Source of the DNA: SZUA-309 sp050185825
Lineage (GTDB): Bacteria; Pseudomonadota; Gammaproteobacteria; Pseudomonadales; Azotimanducaceae
Assembly (NCBI GenBank): GCA_050185825.1
Contig: JBFWZA010000011.1
Location: 1 to 64,000, forward strand
Reading direction: 5' to 3'
Length of the DNA: 64,000 bases
The stretch's first letter is position 1. Each line of letters begins with the position of its first letter. The notes below the pieces were generated by a model. The model had not been told where the DNA came from and made no database searches. It worked only from the letters and a program-made list of their open reading frames with translations. The position numbers and the translations under genes are program-made. Below, piece after piece: positions 1 through 7,731 of this stretch.

Positions 1-274
1 TCTGATAGATGAAGCGGTGCACGTCGCGCAGCTCCGCGATGGCGCCGTCCGGCTCGGCGTGCACGGAGGTGATGAGCTCGAGCTGAGCCTCGGAGAAGTC
101 CGTGGTGATGTGCGGATGGGTCAGCGCCGAGCCGAGTGCTGCCGGGTGGCCGCGTTCGGAGAGATGGCCGTCCGGCGTGACCCTGAGGCTCTCCTTCTCG
201 ATGCCGCAGCACAGGCCGTCCAGGAGTCGCGGCTCTCTGACGAGAAAGTCCGGCAGGGTGAGCTGGGGTGGCAC
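1..274 (-). CDS. gshA: Glutamate-cysteine ligase, N-terminal part (runs off the left edge)
   Basis: This is the first 91 codons of gamma-glutamylcysteine synthetase, the ATP-dependent first step of glutathione synthesis in the cytoplasm. The translation has the family hallmark GIEKESLRVTPDG, followed by ALGSALTHPHITTDFSEAQL and LELITSV, which is the gammaproteobacterial (type 1) GshA N-terminus. I place the start at a GTG (272-274) because an ACGGAGG ribosome site sits 6 bases upstream of it and the protein then begins VPPQLTLPDF. The remaining roughly 430 residues lie outside the window. It follows pckA in the same direction. Confidence 0.93.
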   Translation of the reverse strand, partial: MPPQLTLPDFLVREPRLLDGLCCGIEKESLRVTPDGHLSERGHPAALGSALTHPHITTDFSEAQLELITSVHAEPDGAIAELRDVHRFIYQ

Positions 275-326
275 TGGCGGCCTCCGTTACAAAATCGGAA
301 TACGCCCGGCGCTGTGCTCAGGCCGG

Positions 327-377
327 GCCGGGTGCAATCGGGTCAAAGGTGCAACCGGGTCAGGCTGCACCGGGTCA
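327..377. repeat. Three imperfect copies of a TGCAACCGGGTCA-like direct repeat
   Basis: Three adjacent imperfect copies (TGCAATCGGGTCA, TGCAACCGGGTCA, TGCACCGGGTCA) fill most of the gap between pckA and gshA, the last touching the pckA stop codon. No clear inverted symmetry or T-tract is visible. They could be a remnant of local duplication or a protein-binding array for gshA expression. I see no evidence that decides between these. Confidence 0.5.
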
Positions 378-1940
378 GAAGTCCGTCGACGGGCCCGCGG
401 CGACGATGGACTCGTCCACCTCGTACTTGGTGAAGTTCTCGATGAACTTGCCGATCAGCTTCTTCGCCGTGGCGTCGTAGGCCGCCTTGTCCGTCCACGT
501 GTTACGCGGATTGAGGATGTGGGTGTCGACCCCAGGCACGGCCTTTGGAATCTCCAGGTTGAAACCCGGCAGCCGTTCGGTGGCAACGCCGTCGAGCGCG
601 CCGGACTGAATGGCGGCGATGATGGCCCGGGTGATGGGGATACGGAACCGCTCACCCACGCCGTAGCCGCCGCCGGTCCAGCCGGTGTTCACCAGGTACA
701 CACGGGAGCCGAAGTCCTCGATGCGCTTGATGAGCAGATCCGCATACACGCGTGCCGGCCGGGGGAAGAACGGCGCGCCGAAGCAGGTGGAGAAGGTGGT
801 TTTGAACGCTTCGGTGGAGCCGACCTCGGTGGACCCCACCTGGGCCGTATAGCCGGACAGAAAATGGTAGGCGGCCGCTTCCTTGGACAGCACGGACACC
901 GGCGGCAGCACGCCGGAGACGTCGCAGGTCAGGAAGATGATGTGGCTGGGTTCGCCCCCGCGGTTGCCGTCGACCTTCGCCTCGATGTTGTCACGCGGAT
1001 AACAGGCCCGCGTGTTCTCGGTCAGCGAGGCGTCCGCGTAGTCGGGGACCCGTGTCGCCGGATCGATCACCACGTTCTCGACGATGGCGCCGAAGGAGAT
1101 GGCATCGAAGATGACCGGCTCGTTCTCACGGGTGAGGTTGATGCACTTCGCATAGCAGCCGCCTTCGAAGTTGAAGACCGTGCCCTTGCCCCAGCCGTGC
1201 TCGTCGTCGCCGATGAGGAAGCGGTCCGGATCGGCCGACAGGGTGGTCTTGCCGGTGCCGGACAGCCCGAAGAACAGGGTCACGTCGCCGCTGTCGCCGA
1301 GGTTCGCCGAGCAGTGCATGGGCAGCACGTCCTTTTCGGGCAGCAGGAAGTTCAGGACGCTGAACATGGACTTCTTCATCTCGCCCGCGTAACGCATGCC
1401 GGCGAGGAGCACCTTGCGCTGGGCGAAGTTGATCATCACCGTGCCATCGCTGTTGGTGCCGTCCCGGGCCGGGTCGCAGACGAATTCCGGCGCGTTGACC
1501 ACCTGCCAGACCTGCTTGTTGTGCGGGTTGTAGTGATCCGGAGTGATGAACAGCGCGTTGCCGAAGAGCGCGTGCCAGGCGTATTCCGTGGTCACCTCGA
1601 TGGGCAGGTAGTGCTCCGGGTCGGCACCCACATGGAGGTGGGAAACGAAGGTCTCGCGGTTGTCCAGATACACCTGAACCCGATCCCACAGCGCTTCGAA
1701 GACCTCCGGTGCGATCGGCTGGTTGATGGCGCCCCAGTCGATGGCGTCTGAGGTGGAAGGCTCCTTGACGATGAACCGGTCTTTCGGCGAGCGTCCCGTA
1801 CGCTTGCCGGTGCGCGCGACGATGGCGCCGTTGCTGGCGAACTGCGCCTCTCCCCGCAGCACGGCAAGCTCTGCGAGAACCGGGCGGGTCAGATTGAGAT
1901 AGGTGGTCTTCTTCGACGTGGTGTCGATATCTACAGCCAT
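375..1940 (-). CDS. pckA: Phosphoenolpyruvate carboxykinase (ATP)
   Basis: The 521-residue protein converts oxaloacetate and ATP to phosphoenolpyruvate, the committed step into gluconeogenesis from organic and amino acids. It is cytosolic and uses Mg and Mn. Visible family motifs are the phosphate-binding kinase-1a loop GLSGTGKT (about residues 225-232), the metal-binding kinase-2 motif IGDDEHGWG (about 243-251), NFEGGCYAKC shortly after, and the substrate-side RTGRSPKDRF (about 47-56). The length is typical of ATP-dependent PEPCK. The ATG at 1938-1940 gives MAVDIDTTSK. The open frame continues upstream only because of GC-rich sequence read antisense to nothing real. Order pckA-hslO-hslR-yrfG matches enteric genomes. 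Confidence 0.97.
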   Translation of the reverse strand: MAVDIDTTSKKTTYLNLTRPVLAELAVLRGEAQFASNGAIVARTGKRTGRSPKDRFIVKEPSTSDAIDWGAINQPIAPEVFEALWDRVQVYLDNRETFVSHLHVGADPEHYLPIEVTTEYAWHALFGNALFITPDHYNPHNKQVWQVVNAPEFVCDPARDGTNSDGTVMINFAQRKVLLAGMRYAGEMKKSMFSVLNFLLPEKDVLPMHCSANLGDSGDVTLFFGLSGTGKTTLSADPDRFLIGDDEHGWGKGTVFNFEGGCYAKCINLTRENEPVIFDAISFGAIVENVVIDPATRVPDYADASLTENTRACYPRDNIEAKVDGNRGGEPSHIIFLTCDVSGVLPPVSVLSKEAAAYHFLSGYTAQVGSTEVGSTEAFKTTFSTCFGAPFFPRPARVYADLLIKRIEDFGSRVYLVNTGWTGGGYGVGERFRIPITRAIIAAIQSGALDGVATERLPGFNLEIPKAVPGVDTHILNPRNTWTDKAAYDATAKKLIGKFIENFTKYEVDESIVAAGPSTDF

Positions 1941-2080
1941 GGCGTGTTGGTCAAGTGCTCCCAGGAGCGGCGCATTATGCCAGAGCGGTTTACTCAGGCA
2001 TACGACCGATATGTCAGCGGCATTTTGACCGGGGACGGCTCCCCGAACGTCCCGACGGAGGCCCTGAAAGCCTCGTGGAA

Positions 2081-2992
2081 TCAGTGTATCCGGGGTTCCT
2101 CGGGCTCGAACAGCATGTGGATGTCGATGGCGTCGAAGCGCTCCACGGCCCCGCAGATCTCGCAGGTGACGAGGATTTCTCCCGGCTTTTTCGGGGGCGC
2201 TTCCTCGTCGATGAGTGCCAGCAGATCCTCGCGGCCGAACGCCTTCAGCGTCTCCTGGGTCTTCTCGCGACTGCACGTGCAGCTGAAGCGCAGGTTCCGG
2301 GGCGGCTGGAGGGTGATCGCGTGGCCGGCGTAGAGGCGCCGGAGCAGGGTCTCCGGCGCCAGGGACGCGAGCTCGGTATCGCTCAGCGTGCTGGTCAGAA
2401 TGCCGACCTCCTCCCAGAACGCCTCGTTCTGGTCGAGCTCGATCTCCGTCGCGTGGTCCGAATCGGGAAGCCGCTGCAGCAGCAGCCCGGTCACCGAGTC
2501 GCCGGTACCGGCGAACAGGAGCCGGGTGGGTAGCTGCTCGCTGTCCAGGAAGTAGCGCTCCAGGTTGCCGGCCAGGCCGTCGTCGGTGATGCCCACCAGG
2601 CCCTGGTAGGGCTGGTCCGCATTCTCGGGGATCAGGGTCAGGGCGAGCTGGCCGCCGCCGATGAGCGTCGCCAGGGAGTCGGAGTCCGGGAGCGCCGTGG
2701 CTTCCGGCCAGCGGGCAATACCCCTGAGCAGGTGCCGCCCCCGGCACTCGGCGAGTACCGTTGTCAGCGGCCCCGGTCCCCGCGACTGCAGCGCGACGGC
2801 GCCGTCGAACTTGATGCCGTCCGCCACCAGCGCCACGGCGGCGAGCATCTCGCCGAGCAGACCGGCGACGTTGTCCGGATACGGCTGGTGACCGTTCAGC
2901 ACCTCCAGCACCTCCGTGAGTCGCACCCACTGCCCGCGCACGGGCCCGTCGGTGAAGCTGAAACGGTGAATGATGTCGTGCGGCCGGTTCAA
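2081..2992 (-). CDS. hslO: Hsp33 redox-regulated holdase chaperone
   Basis: The 303-residue cytoplasmic chaperone is activated by oxidation and heat, when its zinc-binding C-terminal domain unfolds. The redox switch is visible as CTC in FSCTCSREK and CEIC in ILVTCEICG (four zinc cysteines, CxC then CxxC), preceded by the typical Hsp33 N-terminal domain (GQWVRL, PDNVAGLLGEMLAA, LIPENADQPYQG). The start is a TTG at 2990-2992. An AGGAGG site lies 5 bases upstream, and the TTG overlaps the hslR stop codon (TTGA), so translation of the two is probably coupled. Family proteins run about 290-300 residues, which agrees with this start. Confidence 0.95.
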   Translation of the reverse strand: MNRPHDIIHRFSFTDGPVRGQWVRLTEVLEVLNGHQPYPDNVAGLLGEMLAAVALVADGIKFDGAVALQSRGPGPLTTVLAECRGRHLLRGIARWPEATALPDSDSLATLIGGGQLALTLIPENADQPYQGLVGITDDGLAGNLERYFLDSEQLPTRLLFAGTGDSVTGLLLQRLPDSDHATEIELDQNEAFWEEVGILTSTLSDTELASLAPETLLRRLYAGHAITLQPPRNLRFSCTCSREKTQETLKAFGREDLLALIDEEAPPKKPGEILVTCEICGAVERFDAIDIHMLFEPEEPRIH

Positions 2993-3408
2993 CTCGCCTC
3001 CTGACCTTCCTTGAGCTTGCGTATCTCCCGCCGGTCGCGCTTCGACGGGCGTGTGGACGGGACGGTGAGGCCGGCCCGCTCCATGCGCCGGCGGGCCACC
3101 TCGGCCTCGCGACGCTCGACGGATTCCGGGGTTTCCCGGTACAGGAGGCTGGCCGCCTGGGCGTTGCCCCGCTGCTCCGACAACCCCTCCACGACGATGG
3201 TCTCCGCCGTCCAGCCCCGCCGGACCGTCAGCCAGTCGCCGATGGAGACCTCCTTGCTGACCTTGGGCTTGACGGTGGTGGCGTCCTCGCCGGGGGTCAG
3301 GTGATAGTCGACCTTGCCGCCCTCGATGGCGGCCTTGGCCTGGGCCCGGGTGCGGAAGAAGCGGGCAGCCCACAGCCAGCGGTCGAGACGCACGCGGGTG
3401 TCGCTCAT
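2989..3408 (-). CDS. hslR: Ribosome-associated heat-shock protein Hsp15 (S4 domain)
   Basis: The 139-residue RNA-binding protein recycles stalled 50S subunits carrying nascent chains after heat shock. An S4 RNA-binding domain starts at once (VRLDRWLWAARFFRTRAQAK, about residues 6-25, then GGKVDYH), and a basic tail follows (RPSKRDRREIRKLK). The ATG at 3406-3408 overlaps the upstream yrfG stop and its own stop overlaps hslO, so yrfG-hslR-hslO form a tightly coupled operon of proteostasis genes. Confidence 0.94.
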   Translation of the reverse strand: MSDTRVRLDRWLWAARFFRTRAQAKAAIEGGKVDYHLTPGEDATTVKPKVSKEVSIGDWLTVRRGWTAETIVVEGLSEQRGNAQAASLLYRETPESVERREAEVARRRMERAGLTVPSTRPSKRDRREIRKLKEGQEAS

Positions 3409-4067
3409 GCGTCCCGTGCCTGGCCGATGAGATCCCGGAAGTCGTGCACGGCCGGGTGCCTGAGATCGGTGCGTGCGGGCCGGCTGGAGTCCGGCTGGGC
3501 CACGGTGAGCAGGTGGGCGATGCCGAACTGCCCTGCGGCGTCGAGCACCGCGGCGTTGTCGTCGATCAGCAGCGTGCGGCCAGGATCGAAGGGATGCTCG
3601 GCCATGAGCGAGCGCCAGAAGCTCTGCGATTCCTTGGGCGCGCCGTAGTCGTGGCAGGAGACCAGCGCGTGCAGGCGGCCGAGATCCGCATGCCGGGCCT
3701 TCACCCCGAGGCTCGAGCGGTGGGCGTTGGTCACCAGCACGGCGCGGCGCTCGAGGCCGAGCACATGGTCGAGGAAGTCCTCCGCGTGGGGCCGGAAAGC
3801 GATCAAGTGGGTGAGCTCTTCGTGCAGGGCGACGATGTCGAGCCCGGTGTAGTCCGCCCAGTAGTCGAGACAGTAGAACTCGAGCTCCCCCTGGCGCTCG
3901 GTCATGTGTGCGAAGAGCCGGCGGCGGGCATCGTCGATGCCGACCCGGTGCGTGGTGCTGAACCGCTCGGGCAGCAGGTGGGTCCAGAGGGTGTTGTCGT
4001 AGGCCAGGTCGAGCAGCGTGCCGTCCATGTCGAGCAGCACCGTGTCGATGGCATCCCAGCTGACCAA
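3405..4067 (-). CDS. yrfG: HAD-family GMP/IMP nucleotidase YrfG
   Basis: The 220-residue haloacid-dehalogenase phosphatase probably removes phosphate from purine 5'-nucleotides, as the E. coli protein does. Motif I is DMDGTLLD near residue 13, motif II is VLVTNAH, and motif IV is LLIDDN. I chose a TTG start (4065-4067) because GAGGAG lies 8 bases upstream and it yields VSWDAIDTVLLDMDG, the usual family N-terminus. A GTG 33 bases upstream is open but has no ribosome site. It is divergent from nudE across about 95 bases. Confidence 0.9.
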   Translation of the reverse strand: MVSWDAIDTVLLDMDGTLLDLAYDNTLWTHLLPERFSTTHRVGIDDARRRLFAHMTERQGELEFYCLDYWADYTGLDIVALHEELTHLIAFRPHAEDFLDHVLGLERRAVLVTNAHRSSLGVKARHADLGRLHALVSCHDYGAPKESQSFWRSLMAEHPFDPGRTLLIDDNAAVLDAAGQFGIAHLLTVAQPDSSRPARTDLRHPAVHDFRDLIGQARDA

Positions 4068-4109
4068 GATCGGTCTCCTCGCAGGGCGTATGTGGCTCAC
4101 AGAAGTCCG

Positions 4110-4115
4110 TATAAT
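4110..4115 (+). promoter_or_regulatory. Consensus -10 box upstream of nudE
   Basis: A perfect TATAAT hexamer lies 47 bases before the nudE start, in the yrfG/nudE divergent gap. I do not see a good -35 at 16-18 bases upstream, so the promoter may depend on an activator or be weak. The hexamer is the only consensus -10 in the gap. Confidence 0.45.
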
Positions 4116-4162
4116 AGCCGGTTTGACCGATCCGGTCGGGGAAGAACGGGATCTGACGACTC

Positions 4163-4732
4163 ATGAGCGTGCCTGAAATCAAGGCGGTGAGAACCATTGC
4201 CCGCTCGCGCTTCTTCCGGATCGAGGAGCTCGATCTGAAGTGGGGAAACGGGGTCGAGCGCACCTACGAACGGCTGCCCGGTTCCGGTCGCGCCGCGGTG
4301 ATGGTGGTGGCGATCAACGATGCGGACGAGCTGGTGCTCATCCGCGAATACGCGGCGGGCTTCCACGAGATGCAGCTCACCCTGGTCAAGGGCGCGGTGG
4401 ACGCCGGGGAGTCGCTCGAGGAAGCGGCCAATCGGGAGCTCAAGGAAGAGATCGGCTTCGGCGCCCGCCGGATCGAGTTCATCAAGAAGCTGGATCTGGC
4501 GCCCGGGCACATGGGCTTCACCATCAACCTGCTGCTCGCCAGAGACCTCTATCCGGAACGCCTCCCCGGAGACGAGCCGGAGCCGCCCGAGGTCGTCACC
4601 TGGCCGCTCGCCGAGCTGGATGCGCTCATCGTCAGCGACGGATTCCGGGAAGCGCGGGCCATCGCCGGACTCTTCCTGGTGCGCCACCACCTCGAGAACG
4701 GGGTGCAGGCGGATCGACCCCAGCAACGCTGA
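4163..4732 (+). CDS. nudE: ADP-compounds hydrolase, Nudix family
   Basis: The 189-residue pyrophosphohydrolase acts on ADP-ribose, Ap3A and NADH-type compounds in the E. coli homologue. A full Nudix box is present at about residues 77-99: GAVDAGESLEEAANRELKEE, continuing IGF (GX5EX7REUXEEXGU). The C-terminal LVSDGF-like segment (IVSDGFREAR) fits NudE. Its position beside yrfG-hslR-hslO-pckA supports the assignment. cysQ follows 13 bases downstream in the same direction. Confidence 0.93.
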   Translation: MSVPEIKAVRTIARSRFFRIEELDLKWGNGVERTYERLPGSGRAAVMVVAINDADELVLIREYAAGFHEMQLTLVKGAVDAGESLEEAANRELKEEIGFGARRIEFIKKLDLAPGHMGFTINLLLARDLYPERLPGDEPEPPEVVTWPLAELDALIVSDGFREARAIAGLFLVRHHLENGVQADRPQQR

Positions 4733-4745
4733 CACGGAACCCGAC

Positions 4746-5600
4746 ATGCCAGAACGAGCCGATACTTCCCTGCTGCCCGATGAACGGCTGATTGCCGAGC
4801 TCGTGAGCCTGGTGCAGGCGGCGGGCGACGCCATCCTCACGATCTACGGCACGGACTTCGACGTGGAGACGAAGACCGACGAGTCGCCGCTCACCCAGGC
4901 CGATCTTGCCTCTCACCGGATCCTGGCCGAGGGGCTCAAACGCCTCGCGCCGGAGCTGCCGCTGTTTTCCGAAGAGGCCGCGCTGCCGCCTTTCGAGCTG
5001 CGCCGCACGTGGCAGCGCTACTGGCTGGTGGACCCGCTGGACGGCACCAAGGAGTTCATCAACCGTAACGGCGAGTTCACGGTCAACGTGGCGCTCATCG
5101 ATGGCCAGCGGCCCGTGCTCGGCGTGGTGGGCGTGCCCGTCCGCCGGCAGATCTACGTGGGGGTGGAAGGGCAGGGCGCCTGGCGCCTGGAGCGCGTCGA
5201 TGGCGGCGAGACCCGGCTGCCGCTGCACGGCCGGCCTCGCCGTGACGATGCGCCGCTGGTGGTGGTGGCGAGTCGCAGCCACGGGGGTGAGCGCCTCGAG
5301 AATTATCTGGGTGCGCTGGAGGCGACGTTCGGCGAGGTGGAGCGGACGCCCGTCGGCAGCTCGCTGAAGCTCTGCATCCTGGCCGAGGGGGAGGCCGACC
5401 TCTACCCGCGGCTCGGCCCCACCTCCGAGTGGGACATCGCGGCCGCGCACGCGGTGCTCGCCGCTGCGGGCGGCGACGTCTGGGCGGTGGACGGCAGCCC
5501 GCTCACCTACAACGGCAAGGAGTCCGTACTCAATCCGGAGTTCTTTGCGGCGGCGGACGGCGCCTACCCCTGGCGGGCGCGCCTGCCTGCGGTGCCCTGA
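4746..5600 (+). CDS. cysQ: 3'(2'),5'-bisphosphate nucleotidase CysQ
   Basis: The 284-residue Mg-dependent, lithium-sensitive phosphatase of the inositol-monophosphatase fold removes the 3'-phosphate from PAP, the by-product of sulfate activation, and so keeps cysteine synthesis running. Metal-binding motifs are SEEAA (about 75-79), DPLDGTKEF (96-104) and WDIAAAHAVL near residue 226. The start ATG 4746 gives MPERADTSLL; a longer in-frame extension runs back through nudE and is not used. nudE-cysQ is a common gammaproteobacterial pair. Confidence 0.94.
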   Translation: MPERADTSLLPDERLIAELVSLVQAAGDAILTIYGTDFDVETKTDESPLTQADLASHRILAEGLKRLAPELPLFSEEAALPPFELRRTWQRYWLVDPLDGTKEFINRNGEFTVNVALIDGQRPVLGVVGVPVRRQIYVGVEGQGAWRLERVDGGETRLPLHGRPRRDDAPLVVVASRSHGGERLENYLGALEATFGEVERTPVGSSLKLCILAEGEADLYPRLGPTSEWDIAAAHAVLAAAGGDVWAVDGSPLTYNGKESVLNPEFFAAADGAYPWRARLPAVP

Positions 5601-5640
5601 ACCAGAGACCGAAAGAGAACGCAGAAGGAGACGAACCGAG

Positions 5641-6060
5641 ATGGCCGAAACGAAACGACCCCTGCCCAAGCCGACGCCGGAAACGGCCCATTTCTGGGAG
5701 GGCACCCTGGCCGGCGAGCTGCGGTTGCAGAAGTGCGACGACTGCGCTCACGTCTACTTTCCGCCACGCCCGTTCTGCCCGGCCTGCAGCTCCCGGTCCG
5801 TGTCGGTGTTCGCCGCCAGCGGCCGGGGCGTGCTGGACAGCTACGTGATCAGCCATCGGCCGCACCCGGCCTTCGACGGCCCCTACAGCATCGCCCTGGT
5901 CCGCCTGGAAGAAGGTCCGCGGCTGATGACCAACATCGTCGGCTGCGAGCAGACGCCGGAAGCCCTGGAGCTGGACATGCCGGTGAGGGTCACCTTCGAG
6001 GCCATGAGCGAGACCATTGCGCTGCCGCTCTTCGAACCGGCAGCAGGAGCCGGCTCGTGA
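5641..6060 (+). CDS. DUF35 OB-fold protein with zinc ribbon
   Basis: The 139-residue protein has an N-terminal helix, a rubredoxin-like zinc ribbon (Cys32, Cys35, Cys46, Cys49 in KCDDCAHVYFPPRPFCPACS) and an OB-fold acyl-CoA-binding domain. DUF35 proteins are obligate partners of thiolase-like enzymes, for example in polyketide acylation and in retro-aldol steps of steroid side-chain degradation. Its stop overlaps the next gene's GTG (GTGA), so the two are translated as a pair. Confidence 0.85.
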   Translation: MAETKRPLPKPTPETAHFWEGTLAGELRLQKCDDCAHVYFPPRPFCPACSSRSVSVFAASGRGVLDSYVISHRPHPAFDGPYSIALVRLEEGPRLMTNIVGCEQTPEALELDMPVRVTFEAMSETIALPLFEPAAGAGS

Positions 6061-7199
6061 GCCTGCCGCAGGTTGCCGTGGTCGGGGCGGCGGAAACCAC
6101 CGAGCTCGGCGTCATACCACACATGAGCCAGCTGCAGCTGCACGCGGACGCAGCGCTGAACGCCTTCGCCGATGCTGGCATTACGGCCCGCGACATCGAC
6201 GGGGTGGCCACGGCCGGGGAATCACCCACCGCGGTAGCCCACTATCTCGGCATCACACCGACCTGGGTGGACGGCACGGCCGTGGGTGGCTGCTCGTTCA
6301 TGATCCATGTGCGCCACGCGCTGGCGGCACTGCAGACCGGACAGTGCACCACGGTGCTGATCACCCACGGCGAGAGCGGTCGCTCGGGGATCGGTCGCGG
6401 CGGCCGGCCCGGTGGCTCGTCGACGCTGCCGGGACAGTTCGAGATGCCGTTCGGGCCCATGGGCCCGCCGACGCTGTTCACCCTGCCGGTGTTGCGCTTC
6501 ATGAAGGACTACGGCGTCACCCACGAGCAGCTCGCCATGGTGGCCGTGGTGCAGCGGCAGTGGGCGGCCATGAACCCGCGGGCGTCGTTCCGGGATCCGA
6601 TCACCGTGGAGGACGTGCTGAGCTCGCGGATGATCGCCTATCCGTTCCACCTGCTGGAGTGCTGCCTGGTCACGGACGGCGGCGGCGCGCTGATTCTGAC
6701 GACGGCCGATCGGGCTGCCGATTATCCGACCACGCCCGTGTACGTTCTCGGCACCGGCGAGTCGGTGGAAACCCCCATGGTCAGCCAGATGGAAGACCTC
6801 ACCAGCTCCCGCGCGTTCAGCGTGGCCGGCCCGCGCGCCATGGCGGACGCCGGTATCACCCACGCGGACGTGGACCACATGATGGTCTACGACGCCTTCG
6901 CGCACCTGCCGATCTACGGTCTGGCCGACCTCGGCTTCTGCGAGCGCGGCGAGGCGGCGGCGTTCATCGCCGAGGGCAATACCGCGCCCGGTGGGCGGCT
7001 GCCCATGAACACCAACGGCGGCGGTCTTTCCTACATGCACTCGGGTATGTACGGCATGTACGCCATGCAGGAGAGCGTGCGTCAGATCCGTGGCGTCGCA
7101 CCGGCTCAGGTGAAGGGTGCGGAGATCTCTCTGTGTCTGGGTGTGGGCGGAATGTTCGGCGCCAGTGGCTGCGTGGTGTTCGGTCGGGCGCCGAAGTAG
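6057..7199 (+). CDS. Thiolase-like (SCP2-type) enzyme, partner of the DUF35 protein
   Basis: The 380-residue protein has the thiolase fold of the SCP-x/lipid-transfer-protein group. The N-terminal nucleophile position is a cysteine (VGGCSF, Cys79), and NTNGGGLSY near residue 320 fits the family loop. In place of the usual C-terminal HGNGG or HNxG motif the sequence reads CLGVGGMFGASG, so the expected catalytic histidine is absent. A DUF35 partner overlaps it by 4 bases. The reaction could be thiolytic, acyl transfer or retro-aldol cleavage of a CoA thioester; the substrate cannot be read from sequence. Confidence 0.82.
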   Translation: MSLPQVAVVGAAETTELGVIPHMSQLQLHADAALNAFADAGITARDIDGVATAGESPTAVAHYLGITPTWVDGTAVGGCSFMIHVRHALAALQTGQCTTVLITHGESGRSGIGRGGRPGGSSTLPGQFEMPFGPMGPPTLFTLPVLRFMKDYGVTHEQLAMVAVVQRQWAAMNPRASFRDPITVEDVLSSRMIAYPFHLLECCLVTDGGGALILTTADRAADYPTTPVYVLGTGESVETPMVSQMEDLTSSRAFSVAGPRAMADAGITHADVDHMMVYDAFAHLPIYGLADLGFCERGEAAAFIAEGNTAPGGRLPMNTNGGGLSYMHSGMYGMYAMQESVRQIRGVAPAQVKGAEISLCLGVGGMFGASGCVVFGRAPK

Positions 7200-7262
7200 C
7201 AGGCTGCGTTGGGGAGTCTGTCAGGGCCGCAGGAAAGGACTGCGGCAGAGAGCGGGGAATTG

Positions 7263-7350
7263 GCCTCACCAGCCGGGCCGGCATGTCGCGTGTGTTCGCC
7301 CTGCCGAGGAGAATTACACTGTATATACATACAGACCCGGCTGGTGAGGC
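7263..7350. repeat. 15-base perfect inverted repeat enclosing the LexA-like box
   Basis: The left arm GCCTCACCAGCCGGG (7263-7277) and right arm CCCGGCTGGTGAGGC (7336-7350) are exact reverse complements, separated by 58 bases that contain the LexA-like box near the right arm. Transcription through here would give a long stem-loop. It could be a terminator for the thiolase gene, a regulatory hairpin or the ends of a small non-coding element; there is no T-tract. Confidence 0.7.
7319..7334. promoter_or_regulatory. LexA (SOS) box
   Basis: The 16-mer CTGTATATACATACAG has the conserved CTG-N10-CAG arms and an alternating TA centre, differing at a single position from the E. coli consensus CTGTATATATATACAG. 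It lies 119 bases after the thiolase stop and 413 bases before the next plus-strand gene, so the controlled transcript probably runs right into a long leader. A possible -10 (TATACA, 7324-7329) overlaps the box. No -35 is obvious. Confidence 0.7.
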
Positions 7351-7508
7351 TGCTCAAGATACCAAACTCGGACGAAAGATAAACCCTAAACCGTCGCAGT
7401 CACGGTGGTGTCTTCGCAAATCCCTGACGCATCAATACGTTAGGTTGCAAGAATCCATATTTCTTTCACTTTTTACGCGCTTCACGTGCGTCTGGCCTTC
7501 TGCGTGCG

Positions 7509-7544
7509 GGCGGCCGTTACAAAGCCGATACAGGAACGGCCGCC
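7509..7544. other. 10-bp stem hairpin in the gene-free stretch
   Basis: GGCGGCCGTT (7509-7518) pairs exactly with AACGGCCGCC (7535-7544) around a 16-base loop. No run of T follows, so intrinsic termination is not supported. It is one of three strong hairpins between the LexA-like box and the small membrane peptide. Confidence 0.6.
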
Positions 7545-7638
7545 GGATGTTTGCCGCTGAGACGTGATTCGCGGTAAATAGTTTGCCAAGGACCCGAACA
7601 GGACGTCGCGGGAGCATTGCTCCGACCGCACGGGGACC

Positions 7639-7695
7639 GAGCCGCATCGATGCGGCTCTCAGTGTGGCCGCCCGGCCTCCGGAGGATTCCGGAGG
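7639..7695. other. Perfect 20-base palindrome and adjacent hairpin upstream of the small membrane peptide
   Basis: GAGCCGCATCGATGCGGCTC (7639-7658) is an exact palindrome. CCTCCGGA (7676-7683) pairs with TCCGGAGG (7688-7695) around a GGAT loop, ending 36 bases before the start codon at 7732. The second arm carries a GGAGG-like sequence, so alternative pairing could affect access of ribosomes to this leader. No T-tract is present. Confidence 0.55.
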
Positions 7696-7731
7696 GCAGG
7701 ACTCGAGTAAATCGAAAAAAGGGAGACGTCC

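Larger units (their letters stand above)
7200..7731. other. Gene-free stretch with LexA-like box and several hairpins
   Basis: This 532-base interval contains no convincing coding region. It holds a LexA-like box at 7319-7334 between the arms of a 15-base inverted repeat (7263-7277 and 7336-7350), and hairpins at 7509-7544, 7639-7658 and 7676-7695. It ends at the ribosome site of the 60-residue membrane peptide at 7732. The part from 7350 to 7500 is visibly less GC-rich than its surroundings. It reads most naturally as a long structured leader. Confidence 0.5.

Noticed and set aside
375..2930. An 851-codon frame joining pckA to an upstream extension
   Set aside because: The extension is another frame of hslO; pckA starts at 1940.
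7432..7647. A 71-codon minus-strand frame in the gene-free stretch
   Set aside because: No ribosome site, no signal or domain, and it runs across hairpins that are better explained as leader RNA.
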